This document shows, in pieces, positions 13,654 to 25,682 of a stretch of DNA of 64,000 nt; positions within the stretch are counted from its first letter, which is position 1, and every line of letters begins with the position of its first letter. The notes under the pieces are model-generated. The model did not search any database. It was not told the origin of the DNA and worked only from the letters and a program-made list of their open reading frames with translations. Location: NCBI GenBank assembly GCA_905250075.1, contig CAJNOP010000027.1:1718741-1782740 (forward strand), written 5' to 3'. The DNA comes from Rotaria sp. Silwood1 (Eukaryota; Rotifera; Eurotatoria; Philodinida; Philodinidae). Position numbers and translations under genes: made by a program.

Positions 13654-16600
13654 TTAGTGATGCGTAGTACCTGTAACATGTTTCGACTGAGTTGGCTTCG
13701 GTAGTCCAGAAGTGGTTCGATTTCCAGAGTGCGCCAGTTGTTGTATTCCTTTTCTGACTTCTTCCAGTATTCGTGTATGATTGTCAGTATCTTCATCGTC
13801 AGAAGAATCTTCTGTGTCTTCTTTATCTGCTTCTTGTTCACAAGACTCCAATAATTTTTTCTTAAGTGTTCTGTACCACTTCCATTTCGTAGTCAGGTCA
13901 GTTTGTTTATAGTGCTGAGGCCCAACAAAGCAACAGTGACAACAACGATTAAAGATTGAAAGCAGCTGAAGCTTAAGAATTTCGAAGTCAGCAGCAAGCT
14001 CATACAACATATCAAGACGATGATTTTTAGCTGTACTCATCAGCGGTCCAATCTCACCAACAGCCAAACCTATATTCACCCAAGAAATAGAAAAATTTAA
14101 GTGAACGAGAAATCTTTCTTACTGATCAGAAGATTGGAAACAAGAATAGTCATAGCAATGGCAAAAAGAATCAGCATAATATAACTTAACTTATAATAGG
14201 CTGTGGTTTTGTCGTTAAACATAAAATTAGCATAGTCGATTTCACCTGTGCTCATGATTACTAAATAAACACCGAATGAAATCAAGTTGAGATAGCTATT
14301 TCTTGTAAAAAACTGTACCTGTTTTGACAAGACCAATAGCCATATTATTGAAGATGTCAAAGTTTTGAAACAACATATACAAAGACAATGTAAAGGCGGA
14401 TATTAACACCATAAGGACGGGTAAAAAGAGTAAAAATCGTGTGAGAATAACTTTCATCATGATAACGTAAATACCAATAATAGGTATATACTGAATATAA
14501 TAGAATAATGCTATATAACCAATAAAAAGACCAAATGCACCGATCTGCCATTGAATAGGACAGCGCATAGTCACTTTCTCTTGGTAGCTATAATCGAAAA
14601 TAAAATAAAAGTTTAAGACAAGTGCGATTATTTCGAGAATAAATGTAAATATTTTCGACCAAGCGATTCGTAGGTAACCAATTATAGCCCAAAGATTTTT
14701 CACCAGATTCAATACTAACATGACATACATTGCTGTTTTCAATACATTATCAGCTGTTTCCTTTCGACCAGTAGATTGAAGTGCTTGAGTAACATTTTGA
14801 CACAAGTCAAAATCGAAATCGAAACCTGTCATATTATAGTATTCTTGTGGGTGCCGTGTACGCATTGCAATGGTCGTAAAAATACCGAGAAAGGATGCAT
14901 ATAGTATGAAACTTAGGATGAACAGAACAAGACTAATACCACAAAACTTGAAATAAGCAAGTTTCTTGCTTAATGGATGCGCCATCAGTTTATATCGATC
15001 ATGAACAGCCATTAGAAAGAGTGGATGGTTCATGACTAGTGTTTTGTAATCGGTTGTGTATGGTTCGTCGTTTCGAATACTTTTATTATTTTTCTTGCGT
15101 CCGTCCAGAATATTAGAATGATTATTGAGGTTACCTTCAAAAAGCAGAAGAGTTTATGCATGTCCAAAGAAGTATCTGATCGTAGATTTGGATAGCATCG
15201 ATTTCAAATGTTTATGAATGTTAAACGAATAAATTTCAGTTTTCGATTTGGAATTTGTTAAGTTATTCACACACAACATCATATCTAAGGCTACTATTAC
15301 ACATCGAAACGCTAGTTTTGAACACAAGTTCTGCAGCTATTTTGTGTTCAATAAGAAGAAGAAATCGTCAAGAAACTGTATTTCTGATATGTGAACAAAA
15401 CAGCTCAAAGAAATTCGGTGATCAAATAGCTACGAAAACAAATGTGCATGAAAATCGAAAAACAATCTTTTCAACTTTGTTGATGACTTCTAGTTTGCAT
15501 AATTACAACAATTCGAACCTACTTAACCAGATTTTCAAAATATATGATTTGCAGCATATATACATGTACGTATGTGTATGTCTGTTAAAAAACTATTCAT
15601 TTTATTTTGAAGCTATAAGAACCAAGCGTTGTTTAGAGTTTTCATATATTCATTCTCACATAATGATATTTCGAACATTTACCTTGTCTGCTCATCCAAA
15701 GTATTGCGTTTTGGTGACCCATTAAACTACTACAATCAGAAGAATATTTCAGAAAAAAACTGAAGTACGGTGTACTAATGAGATGATTAATGAAAAATCT
15801 AATGCAAGCGTCATTAGATCAAAAACGAATATATGAAAAATAACTCATGCTATAACTATTTGAATTCGATTTAAATAAGTTCTTAATAATTCACTAATAC
15901 CAGAAAATATTCTTACTAATTAATATATAAGAGTTTTTGGTCGTAAAAAAATATTTTCAGTTCAATATATCAAAAATTGTTTTTGTTATTTTATAGTTTA
16001 AGCTTCATGCGGAAAACAATCATGACATGAGCTCGAAATTCAGTCTATCAGGTGTTTCTAAATGATTGGTAGGTAGCTTTTCAGTATTTCAAACTTAGCT
16101 AGTTATTTTTCTCTATGAGATACAGACATCTTCTCCTAGTTACTCAAATTATCAGGTGATAGAGACGTGATTGTTTGTATTCAGTTTCTGTCGAAAATGA
16201 ATTCAATAATGAACGTTGAAAAGTGTTACGTTGGTGCTTTTGACTTAAAAGCGAACTATCTGTTTCTCAACACATGAATTACCTTTGAGCCAATCGTGAA
16301 CAGCGTACTGATCTTCCAAGAATTCATAATTGAAAAATTTCCTATGTATTTTTGATCTGTCAGCACCAATGGTTATTACACATTTTTCAAGAATTTCAAA
16401 AGCCATATCAGGCATAGAAATAATGAGCTTTCGCATAGGTGTATCGACCTTGTGACGATCCAAGCCCAAATGGTTGAATAAGAATTCACAACAATTCCTG
16501 CACTTACAGCATGGTACGCAACAATTTGTATGACAAGTCTCATTATCACATGTATTACACGGCGCACAGCTCATGCTTTTGTAAAGTTGTGCATTGCGCA

Positions 16601-19600
16601 TTAATTCAAAAATGTAATCGTGATCAATAAGATACTTGACAACTTCTTTGTTTTTTTCCTCAATTGCTACCTCGAGACAATTATAATTTTGAATATTTGT
16701 CAGTAATATATCGGCACCATGTTTCATTAAAGATTTGACCAATGACGATGAACCATATCGGCATGCCACATGTAATGGTGATTCTCGACGAATATTTAAT
16801 GCGTTTATTTTAGCACCTTTCTGAATTAGAAGATCGATGCACTCGTTTCGGTGGTCATTCTCCTTTTCATCAGAGTCAGACCAACGAGCGGCTTCATGTA
16901 ATGGTGTATGGTCATTTACATCGCATGCATGCACATTTACTTCATATTGAAGGAATTCTTTAAGAAGTACCGAATTGCCTAAGAATAAACAATCAAACAT
17001 CATTTTCTAAAAAGATCGAACTAAACGAAGAAACTATTGTAGAATGTATATATAATATTATTGAAGAATCAAAGTTTCTGCTTTTGGTACTCATCGAGAC
17101 GTTCTTGAACCAATTTGGAGAAATAATTTTATTGATCATAGAAAGCAATTTTTTCGGCTACGTATCAATTGCGGCCAAAAATTAAGCCAATTAGTGAAAA
17201 GTGACCGCTTTTTGGAATGAGTAAAAATTCATTTCCTCGTCTTTATTGCGTTTCCAAAATGCGGCCACTTTTTCAATTAAGAAAAGATCAACAAAAATAA
17301 TATAATAATTATATATATATGGAGTTATTTATTCATACCACTACTACATGAACGAAAAAAGGCTAAAAAAAAGAAAAGAATTTACTCTTCGTCACTACTC
17401 TCTTTAGCATCTTTTAAAACATTTATATATATATATCGATGAGAAATTCTTCGTAAGACTTTTTGATATGAATTAAAATCTTGATCTTGACGGTGTATGT
17501 ATTGCAGAAAGATGGGACCAAAACTCAATTCATTTTAAACTTGCATCATTATTTAAAGTGATAACACACGAGCATAATTTAAATGTACAAACGTCTATGA
17601 ACAAACCAACTTGGTATTCACGTTTTAGTCGACATAAATATTATTATAGAAAATTACCCTTTCACCTTTTTACGTTGTTGATTAAGTAAACTTAGTGCCC
17701 AGTGACAAACGAAATATGACTTTCATTCTCATCCTTTTGTATTTATCAATCATATACAAATCGCGATCCATTTTTGCAATGATCAATTAATTAAAAAATG
17801 GCCACATTTCGAAAACTCAATAAAAATTAGACAACACCATTTTACTCCTTCCAAAAAGCGGTCATTTTCCACTAATTGGCTTAATTTTTGACCACAATTG
17901 CGAAGCTAAGATGTTTTTCTTGAAAAAAATATGGCATACTTCGGTAAAGAAGCTTCTCTTTGAACTTGATAACGATTCATCAAAAGAAAAATATTTTATA
18001 TTTGATTTGACGACAACATTGACAAAACTTGCATTACTGAAATAATCATACTATAAACTTACCTTTGAATGCAGCCATATGCAAGCTTGTACGGAGTTGT
18101 TGATCAGGTTCCTCAATTAATTGTACACGGTCGATCACTTTCTTAAGCATTTGAAGCACAATTTCGTTGTGTCCACTTTCAATAGCTTCATGAAAAGCAG
18201 TTAATCCATTATTGTTTTTAATCTTCAGCATTTTCGAAATTTTATCTTCATTTTCTGTTTTTCGAGAACTCGTACCTTGTGGAATAGATGATACGGTCAC
18301 CACCATGTCCCTATCTGATAGCAATCGATCACTCATGTATTGATTGTCTTTTTGAACACAAACATGCAAAGGTGTATTACCCATTACATCAACAGGTGCC
18401 AAATCTAAAGCAATCTTTTTTGCTTTCTGTAACAACAAATCAGTGATATGATAGCTTTTGAATTCTGCACAAATATGTAATACTGTTCGATTGAAATCTA
18501 AACTACGCTTTTCAAGTACGTCCTTATCACAATATTGATGGTTGATTAGCTTATCAACACATTCGACTTGTCCGTATTTAACTGCTATCATCAACGCTGT
18601 GTATCCATCTGTATTAATCTCATTCATTGTATTTTTAGTGATTAGTTCATGAGAGATGATATTATTTGAAATCAATTCATGTCCATGTGTTTGTCGACAA
18701 ACCATATGAAGCAGATAACTATCGAGTTTTGTCCTTGGAACTAAATAGGATACGATGTCCTCTTGACGCCGGCGAATGGCTTCAATAAGGACGCGAAGAC
18801 CAAGACTAGGATTTGCTGGAGAATCTGTCCGTCCTAAATACTCTATAACAACATCAGTATGCCCATATTCGACAGCCATCTCCAGCGGTGTCTTATTGTC
18901 GAGTGTTTTCAGTTTGAACGAGCTAGAGTCAAGAGGAAACCGTTGAAACATTTCTTTGCCTTGCCCAAAACGATAAGCATAATGAACAGGAGTAGCTCCT
19001 TGAACATCAGGTACCTATCAAAATAGAATCATCCTTTCAGTTAAAATATGAACGGACGAGAAATCGATGAAATTAGCTGACAAGAAAGATTGTTATGTAA
19101 TTTCAAAAACAAGAAAACATTTTGATCGATTGACAACGACAAGGACAAAAACTATATAGTGCCAACTTACATCGATCTTTGCACCTGCATTCATCAATTC
19201 ATCGATGATGGCAATATGATTTCGCATAATAGCATGATGTAAGGGTGTTCTTAATTGGTTGTCTCGCATATTTATTTTAATTTTAGGTGTCTTTAATAAA
19301 ATTTGTAAGACCGAAGGCTACAAATATCAAAAGATTAATGGTATATGATGAGAAAATTGTTCTTGACAAACGTTTTACCTTTCTATGAGGCTCTAGTGGA
19401 TGCTTCATATCACTTGTTTCTTTATCTATTTCGGACGAACAAGCAGCGAGATGTAATGGAGTTGCACCATCCCAACCCAACAAGTTCACATCTTGAGTGC
19501 AACGGAAAGACAAAAACACGATATAATTTAAAGTAACAATATGAGAGTATCCATACTGCATTTATATTCCGTGAGCAACCTGTCACAGACATGCCGGTTA

Positions 19601-19993
19601 TTAGACAGAACAGCATAGTGAATTGTCGCATAGTGGTTGTCATCATCGAGTTTCTCGAGTATCCTCGTCTTATCATTTTTGTATTGTGTCTTATCCAGAA
19701 GTATATTGATGTCTTCCCATCTCTTTTCTCTTTTGCTTTTGTCTTTGCAACACGCGGCCTGTTCACATATCACGATCAAATCAATCAATATTGTTAATAT
19801 GAACACTCACTTGTTTCAGGTTTGCATAAATTGTTTGCAAGGCTTTTTTCTCACTTTCTTCTTCAGATTTTTCAGGTGTAACAGGCAAAGGTGGAATTGA
19901 AATCATCGCACTTCTGGGTTGGTTAGGATATACTCTAGCTGTCATTGTATTCTTGACCGATGAAAAGACACGATCGTCAAAACCTGGTTTCAT
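13654..19993 (-). CDS. TRPA1: TRPA1-like ankyrin-repeat cation channel, nine exons, complete
   Basis: TRPA channels are plasma-membrane non-selective cation channels for noxious chemical or thermal stimuli. Exons in sense order: 19811-19993, 19557-19758, 19379-19491, 19171-19317, 18063-19014, 16283-16978, 14319-15134, 14123-14260, 13654-14069; 3663 nt, 1220 residues (human about 1120). All phases close. About 15 ankyrin repeats follow a ~60-residue N-terminus (examples: DGATPLHLAACSS, LRTPLHHAIMRNH, DGYTALMIAVKYGQ, MGNTPLHVCVQKD, RESPLHVACRYGSS). Then come a Cys-rich linker (residues ~670-697), TPMRKLIISMP, S1-S5, a pore region (VIMSTGEIDYANF), S6 and the TRP-box-like LAVGEIG. A ~125-residue C-terminus contains an acidic Asp/Glu patch. 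Introns of 1148 bp (15135-16282) and 1084 bp (16979-18062) interrupt it; the second contains an inverted-repeat element. The seventh intron, 14261-14318, was placed by matching the pore helix. Confidence 0.93.
15135..16282 (-). other. Large intron 6 of the TRPA1-like gene
   Basis: Donor GTAATT after the codon fragment for Gly, acceptor GAAG before GTAACC. It contains a plus-strand ORF of 156 codons (15255-15725) that I could not assign to any family and regard as chance. No element with clear ends was found here. Confidence 0.7.
17166..17900. mobile_element. 735-bp inverted-repeat (foldback/MITE-like) element in TRPA1 intron 5
   Basis: Left arm 17166-17289 and right arm 17781-17900 are inverted copies of each other. 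Outermost bases read caattgcggccaaaaatt on the left and, reverse-complemented, caattgtggtcaaaaatt on the right. The match continues through aagccaattagtg and gaccgctttttgga and fades near gatc at the inner ends, giving arms of about 120 bp with perhaps 80-85% identity by eye. The ~490-bp centre is AT-rich with no transposase-like ORF. No certain target-site duplication was found. The size and arms suggest a non-autonomous DNA transposon; the superfamily is unknown. Confidence 0.75.
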
Positions 19994-20149
19994 GTCGGTT
20001 GAGTTTCTTCACAATTGATAGATATAAGAGTTCTAAACAGCATAATGGTCTGTTTTCGTCCTATTTATGGCATATTTAACATAAATAAAAAAGTTGTTAG
20101 CTCAACCCCTGCGTGATTAAAAATGTGAAACACGATGTGGCTGTTCTGT

Positions 20150-20194
20150 GTGTGTAGTGCGAGTGTGCGCTGTGGGTGTCTAATGTAGGTGTGT

Positions 20195-20232
<38 letters not shown>

Positions 20233-20470
20233 GAGTTAGGCGTGTCAGGGTTCTTCGTTCCTGTAGGTTTCGTTTTCAAGGAACGAAACCCGCTTGAAGA
20301 TTCGTTTTCGCACGTTCTTGGTTATATTGAGACTTTTGGAGGCACTTATTCTTTCAACCTTTATCAAATTGGTATGGATTCCCGGGAACGAAACCATAAA
20401 CTAATACCCATATTTAGGGTGTGAGTGTGTGGTACAGGTGTGTTGCATGGATGTGGTATCAGTGTGGTTG
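20150..20470. repeat. G/T-rich low-complexity tract with a 37-base G run
   Basis: The run of uninterrupted G spans 20195-20231 and is flanked by GT-rich sequence on both sides (gtgtgtgtag, taggtgtgtg, then gtgagtgtgtgg near 20420). It lies roughly 200 bp upstream of the start codon of the minus-strand TRPA1-like gene, so the TRPA1 sense strand carries C here. ORFs of poly-Gly and poly-Pro across it are artefacts. Just downstream, ggtttcgtt and aacgaaacc near 20268-20290 form a small hairpin. Confidence 0.9.
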
Positions 20471-20727
20471 TAGATGTTTCTTCAAGGATTACTCACTCCT
20501 ACATTAGTTTTGGATAAATATCGCTTAGAGTAGAAACTTGATTCGAGAAACAATCTGTAACTGGTTAAAATGTTGTCTGAAGGCTACTGAAGGAAATATT
20601 GTCCGAATCTCAAAATCAAAAATGCTGAAAGACGCCTTCTCATTCACTGACCACGTTTTCTTTTCCATGTGCATGTCCTTGTAACTAAACTTTTTCCCTT
20701 GCTTTGTTAGTGTGTAGTTATTGGCTT

Positions 20728-21308
20728 CAGAGATGGAACCGGTCTAGTTTTTTTCAGACCGGTACTGGTCCAAAGCAATAAGACCGATCTGAACCGGCCA
20801 GTCTACCGGTAAAACTGGTCTAGACCGGCAAAACCGGTCTACCGCTAAAACCGATCTAGACCGGTTCGTCGACCGAAACAGATTTACCAAAAAAAATTGA
20901 TCTGACCGGTCTACCGGGCAAAACTAGCCTACCGGTACTAAACAGGATGCTGATGATACGTCAGTTTATAAAAGAAAAACCGACCTACCGACAAAATATC
21001 GATCTATAGACAACAGGCTAAGGCTTGAAATGAAGCCTTGTTTCATAATGAACTCTCTTGAGGGCTACCTTCGTACTTTCACGCATACTGACATAATGTT
21101 TTCCCGTTGATAACAATAGTCTCACTGATGGGTATTTCGAAATTTTTTTTTTAGATAAATTCCTATGTGATTAGTGGAACTAGCATTGGTGCCAGTTGTT
21201 TTTTATATGATTACCATCATAGAACGGGAAAGTGAGAAATATAGACCGGTTTAACGGGGTTTTCGATCGGTCGATCCAAAGTCCAGACCGGTACCGGTTC
21301 CATCTCTG
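20728..21308. mobile_element. Non-autonomous hAT-like DNA transposon, 581 bp, with 8-bp TSD
   Basis: The ends are inverted copies of CAGAGATGGAACCGGT (20728-20743 and 21293-21308). They are flanked by an exact 8-bp direct repeat, attggctt, at 20720-20727 and 21309-21316. An 8-bp target duplication and ends starting CAG.GATGG are hallmarks of the hAT superfamily. The interior is dense in accggtct/agaccggt motifs near the left end (about 20740-20990) and again near the right end (21240-21300), as expected for sub-terminal transposase-binding repeats. No transposase ORF is present, so it would depend on an autonomous relative elsewhere. Confidence 0.9.
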
Positions 21309-24300
21309 ATTGGCTTTTATCTTATCGATGAATTGATGGAAGGGATACGACATCACGATCGGCATAGGTATGAGCAGAACGCAAAAGATTCCGAGTAGCT
21401 TTGCTGAAGAAAACGAAAAATCTTCACCACTAGAGGGTTACCTTCGAAACTCCGCTTGCACTAGCCTTCTGGCTACTCTTCGATTCTCTATATAGTTAAT
21501 AGAAGACCCCACAGTTTCATCCCGTCAGCTTAACCTTTCAAAATTTCCATTTCATAGATCAGACCAAGACGCAATTTTTAAGTTTCAGTCTTATCTTTTA
21601 CGACATTTGGCAGACATGAGGTAATATACTGTGTCTATGTATTGGGATTCCCATTGAAAAACTGATAGAAGAGAGTTTAAAAACACTGAGATTTGGAAAT
21701 ACCTTTAAAACATACTAAAAAGATTACTCGTATGACTGATTGTACGCAGTTGTTATCTGTTAGTCATTTGTACGTACTCAGAGATACACTGTGAATAAAT
21801 GGATATCAGGTAGCTTTTGTTATGTACTATTATCAGAATAAATCAAGGACAGTTTCGATGAAATCTAAAATGAAGCAACAAGAAAAACAAGCTGCATTCA
21901 ATAATCGAATACAAGTAGTCGAGAAAAATAATAGAGATGTACAATGGAATCTTTATTTTGCTTAATCTGAATGTGTGATTGCTACAGAAACGCAAGAAAC
22001 AAAATATGACGATTTGATGTTGAGCCGTGCACATTTTATACGATGTTGTTCTCAAAGAATGATTATTATTCTATTGTATGCAAATTTTTTTCTTTCCATG
22101 AAAGGAAGACATAAAAAGGACATGCATAACTCGCTACACTGAAAGAAAAGGTACCATACATCACCTAATGTGGAACAAAATCGAAACTTGTTTTTAGATT
22201 TCGTAAGCACCTAGGACAACCACAAAAAGATCGAAAATCAAAACTTTCTTTTAAGTTCCGTATCATATCCGAAACTGTTTTTTTAAGTTTCGTTATATGC
22301 ATGAAACCATCTATGGCTTGATAGGGTACTTTTTTTGCGCGTAGTCGGAGTTGTATTTGTAAATAAATCATCATAGTCATCACTTCGCTGCGAAAAAAAA
22401 AGGAAAAAAAAATTGTTAACATTAATTCACTTTTATTCTCAATGTTTGATGGCATAGAGACGAGCATCAAAAAGAAAGAATTGTTTTCTCTCGTCATAGC
22501 GATGAGTTTTTACCCACATACGCATTAAAGAATTATGTTAACTAGTGCACACTGTAAGCTAAATTTAACTTGAAACTATTGCATATGATGTATGTTTGAA
22601 ATAAGTAAGTATTTGACAATTGTTGACAGAAGATCTAATCGCACGATGGATATGATTACTTGTGGTCAAATGAAATAATCAAATCAGAGCTAGGCATGCA
22701 AGGCTTTTCTAAGCTACAAGCCAAGTCAAAAGATCCAAGTATATTTAACTCTAGTCTGGTCCCTACTCAGAGAAATCTTTTCCATTAAATTTCTGCATGT
22801 TTATGTTCATGGTTCATCGATCTTAAATACAATTTATCGATATATTTTTTGCATGATAGCATCAGATTATTAAAAAAATATACGTTGACTATTCATTTAT
22901 GATTGGTTAGGTCTTTTACCGCTTTTCCTCAGACGAAGAAGAAAACCGCTCTGAGATTTTGAGAGAAAACTCTTTTGACAGAATGTGGGTGGATGCATGT
23001 GAATTTGTTTGATGGTATGACGTTCACAGATGAGAACTGATGCAAGCAGTCATTCAATATGTTTCAGTCTCGACAAGAGATCATTATCAAGTAGGTTTAG
23101 AATCACCATAGTCACACTGATTAGTAGAGTGCCTTACTATCGAATAGATGAATAACTTGAGAGTTCATAAAAGAGAACAATCAATAGAGACATATGTCAA
23201 AGTTATGTTTATTACTAAAATTGTACATTTTTGTAAGTGAAATTCTACATTCAAGTATAAATCTTACATCATTTTTTTTAATGAAATGAAAAATTAGAAT
23301 AATAAAGAATACATTATCTATCAACAAAGTACAACATTAATTAGGCATGATCTTACTGGTTTTTCAAATTGATCTGCTTTTATGTGTCTTGAAAGTCATG
23401 TAATGAAGGAATATATCTTTTAGAAATCAAATATTCGTTAAAAACTATAGCCAGATAATTTGCACCAGTTTTCATAGACGCATAATCGAACGTGATACTG
23501 AATTAGGTCTACTCGATTAATTTATATTAAAATATTCAGATAAAATATATTCTATACATTTACTGATAATTATCCAATATTTTTGAATTTATGACAACAC
23601 AGCGTTTAAATCAACTTTTCAGATGATTCACTGAATGTAATTAAATAAGAATAGCATAAATAATTTACAATGATTTATTTAGTTTAGAAACAAATGAAAA
23701 TCCGAGGGTTAGGTTGAAATTAATATTCCATGAATACGAATAATCAACATTGTTTTGACATAATTATAGTTACAAGCCAATGACCGAATCATTATATCTT
23801 ACCAGATTCACTTTGTCTCCATACTCAGACATTGCTTATAACCCATCAATGATTGATATTCAAGTAAAGACTAGATAATATTCGAGTTTCACTCGACTAA
23901 AAAATGCGGTGTGAGATTTGAATATCGATTATTGGAAAAAATTAACATCAGACAAAAAAACAGATAACCGACTCTACTATTGAGAATAAAACATTCTCCT
24001 CGAGGAAGCATTGTGAGTCTGTTGATATCAGTTACTTGTTTCCATATTCGTAGTGAAAAACAGTATATTTCATTCAGCTCATCAAAATTGAAAAGAAGTC
24101 ATTGCTAAATCCCTTACTAAGAGAATTCTGTTAACAAGAATTAACATTTTTTTATTAAAATCACTTATTCAAGGACAATGACAGGCAGTGAACTTTCCAT
24201 GCTGATTTTATTAAGATGTGAAGCATCTATACGATAGTTCGTCACAAGTTTTCTTTATTAATATGGTGTTAAGGAAGGCATTGATGTAATCATTTGCAAG

Positions 24301-24607
24301 GCTTTCTTTTTCTTTTTCAATGCATCTATCGAAAGTTCATATTTTCTGTTACGATAATTTCGATAATATAACAATCAAAAAATATTCGTCCGAACGCAAA
24401 ATCAAAATAAGGAGATCAAAATTGATATCATCTGTTGTTCGACCTTCGATAGCACCATTACTTTGTTTATAGAGAGATCGACAAGAAAGTGTGATATCTT
24501 AAGCGCTGCTATTTTTTTGGTTGCAAGAAAAGTAAAATGAACGGAGCTGTACATTCAACGATACGTAGAGCTAATTCTAGGCCATGATAAATAGAAATAA
24601 TTGATTG

Positions 24608-24645
24608 ATCAATACTCTGTTTGTTTGTGCAAACAGAGTATTGAT
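24608..24645. repeat. Perfect 15-bp inverted repeat with 8-nt loop
   Basis: atcaatactctgttt (24608-24622) and aaacagagtattgat (24631-24645) are exact reverse complements separated by gtttgtgc. No gene is adjacent. It might be the remnant of a foldback element or a structured RNA; nothing further can be said from the sequence. Confidence 0.85.
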
Positions 24646-25571
24646 AGATATCGTAGAGATCTGGTAATAATTGTCTTATAGATGTCTTTTCTCTAAAAGA
24701 TCTTTTTTTTTATTGATCTATGACTTGCAGCAAAACATTTTGAAGTGCAAGAAGAAAAAGAAAAAAAAGTATCATACAAAATTAAAGATCGATAGATATT
24801 AGGACTGTCAGCAGATCACTTTTGTTGCTCTGGCCTGCAAGCCAAATCAGACCATCGATATTTCTGGTTTTTCGAATACGTTTAATTCTACAACTCTACT
24901 TTAATGTATCATTCTGATTTCAGTTGTTCACTCAATTTATTTCCATGAAGATAAGATAATAACAAATTTTTACACGAAACAGCGACCTAAAACAAAGACA
25001 CAATCAGTATAAAAAATTTTTTGATAAAAGAAGAGCTATCTATCTCGTCTTGCTCCTCCTATGAGTTTTGGTGATATTTTCGGAACATTTCACCTCGACA
25101 ATCCACCAAGTTCAATAGACTTGGTAAAGATGAACAAATATATCTCTGAAATATAATTATGAGAGTGTAGATTGTCTTAGTAATGAATCATATTGAAAGT
25201 CTCTCTTCGATAATTATCAACTTATATAAAATAGTAGATTTCGAAGAAAACGAAGTTCAATTAATTTTTGCATTGCTCGTGATTGATCGCTACTCAAAAA
25301 TTCTTAGCTACGCTATTGGTTTTGATTAATGAATGTTCAAGGGTCTCCATTTATTGCAAAAAAGTAAAAGTATTAAAAAATGTATTCACTTCATCGACAC
25401 ACACATGCCAAAAACAATCTAACGTTCACACCTGAGTGCAGTCTTATCTCCTCTTTTAAACAGTGAAAACTTTAGACCTCTCTCTTGTTTCTATCAAAAA
25501 TTATTCCAAAAATACTCACTCTTTGTGTATTTTGAAACAGATAATAGTTGAGTCTTCTGAAAACTTCAAAC

Positions 25572-25682
25572 GGAAAGAATATTCCTTTGTCAAGATATTG
25601 AATTTTCAAAAAATGATCATTAAGAATAAAAGTCGAGTTTACTTGAAAATTCAATATCTCAACAAAGAAACATTCTTTTCGA
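25572..25682. repeat. Imperfect foldback, about 40-bp arms
   Basis: Left arm 25572-25608 and right arm 25643-25682 are inverted copies; the core gatattgaattttca is exact, and outer parts (ggaaagaat.ttcctttgt) match with a few differences. Weaker similarity may extend outwards to about 25540 and 25720. It explains why similar ORFs occur on opposite strands here. Confidence 0.75.

Noticed and set aside
14097..14360. Reading through 14261-14318 as TRPA1 coding sequence (apparent frameshift after GLVKTG)
   Set aside because: A 58-bp GT-AG intron with acceptor TTTATTTAG restores the pore sequence and phase, so no frameshift is needed.
15255..15725. 156-codon plus-strand ORF inside TRPA1 intron 6
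   Set aside because: No recognisable domain, opposite strand to the host gene, ordinary AT-rich composition; most likely chance.
20097..20424. Overlapping poly-Pro and poly-Gly ORFs on opposite strands
   Set aside because: They are translations of the 37-base G run and neighbouring GT-rich sequence, with no other coding signal.
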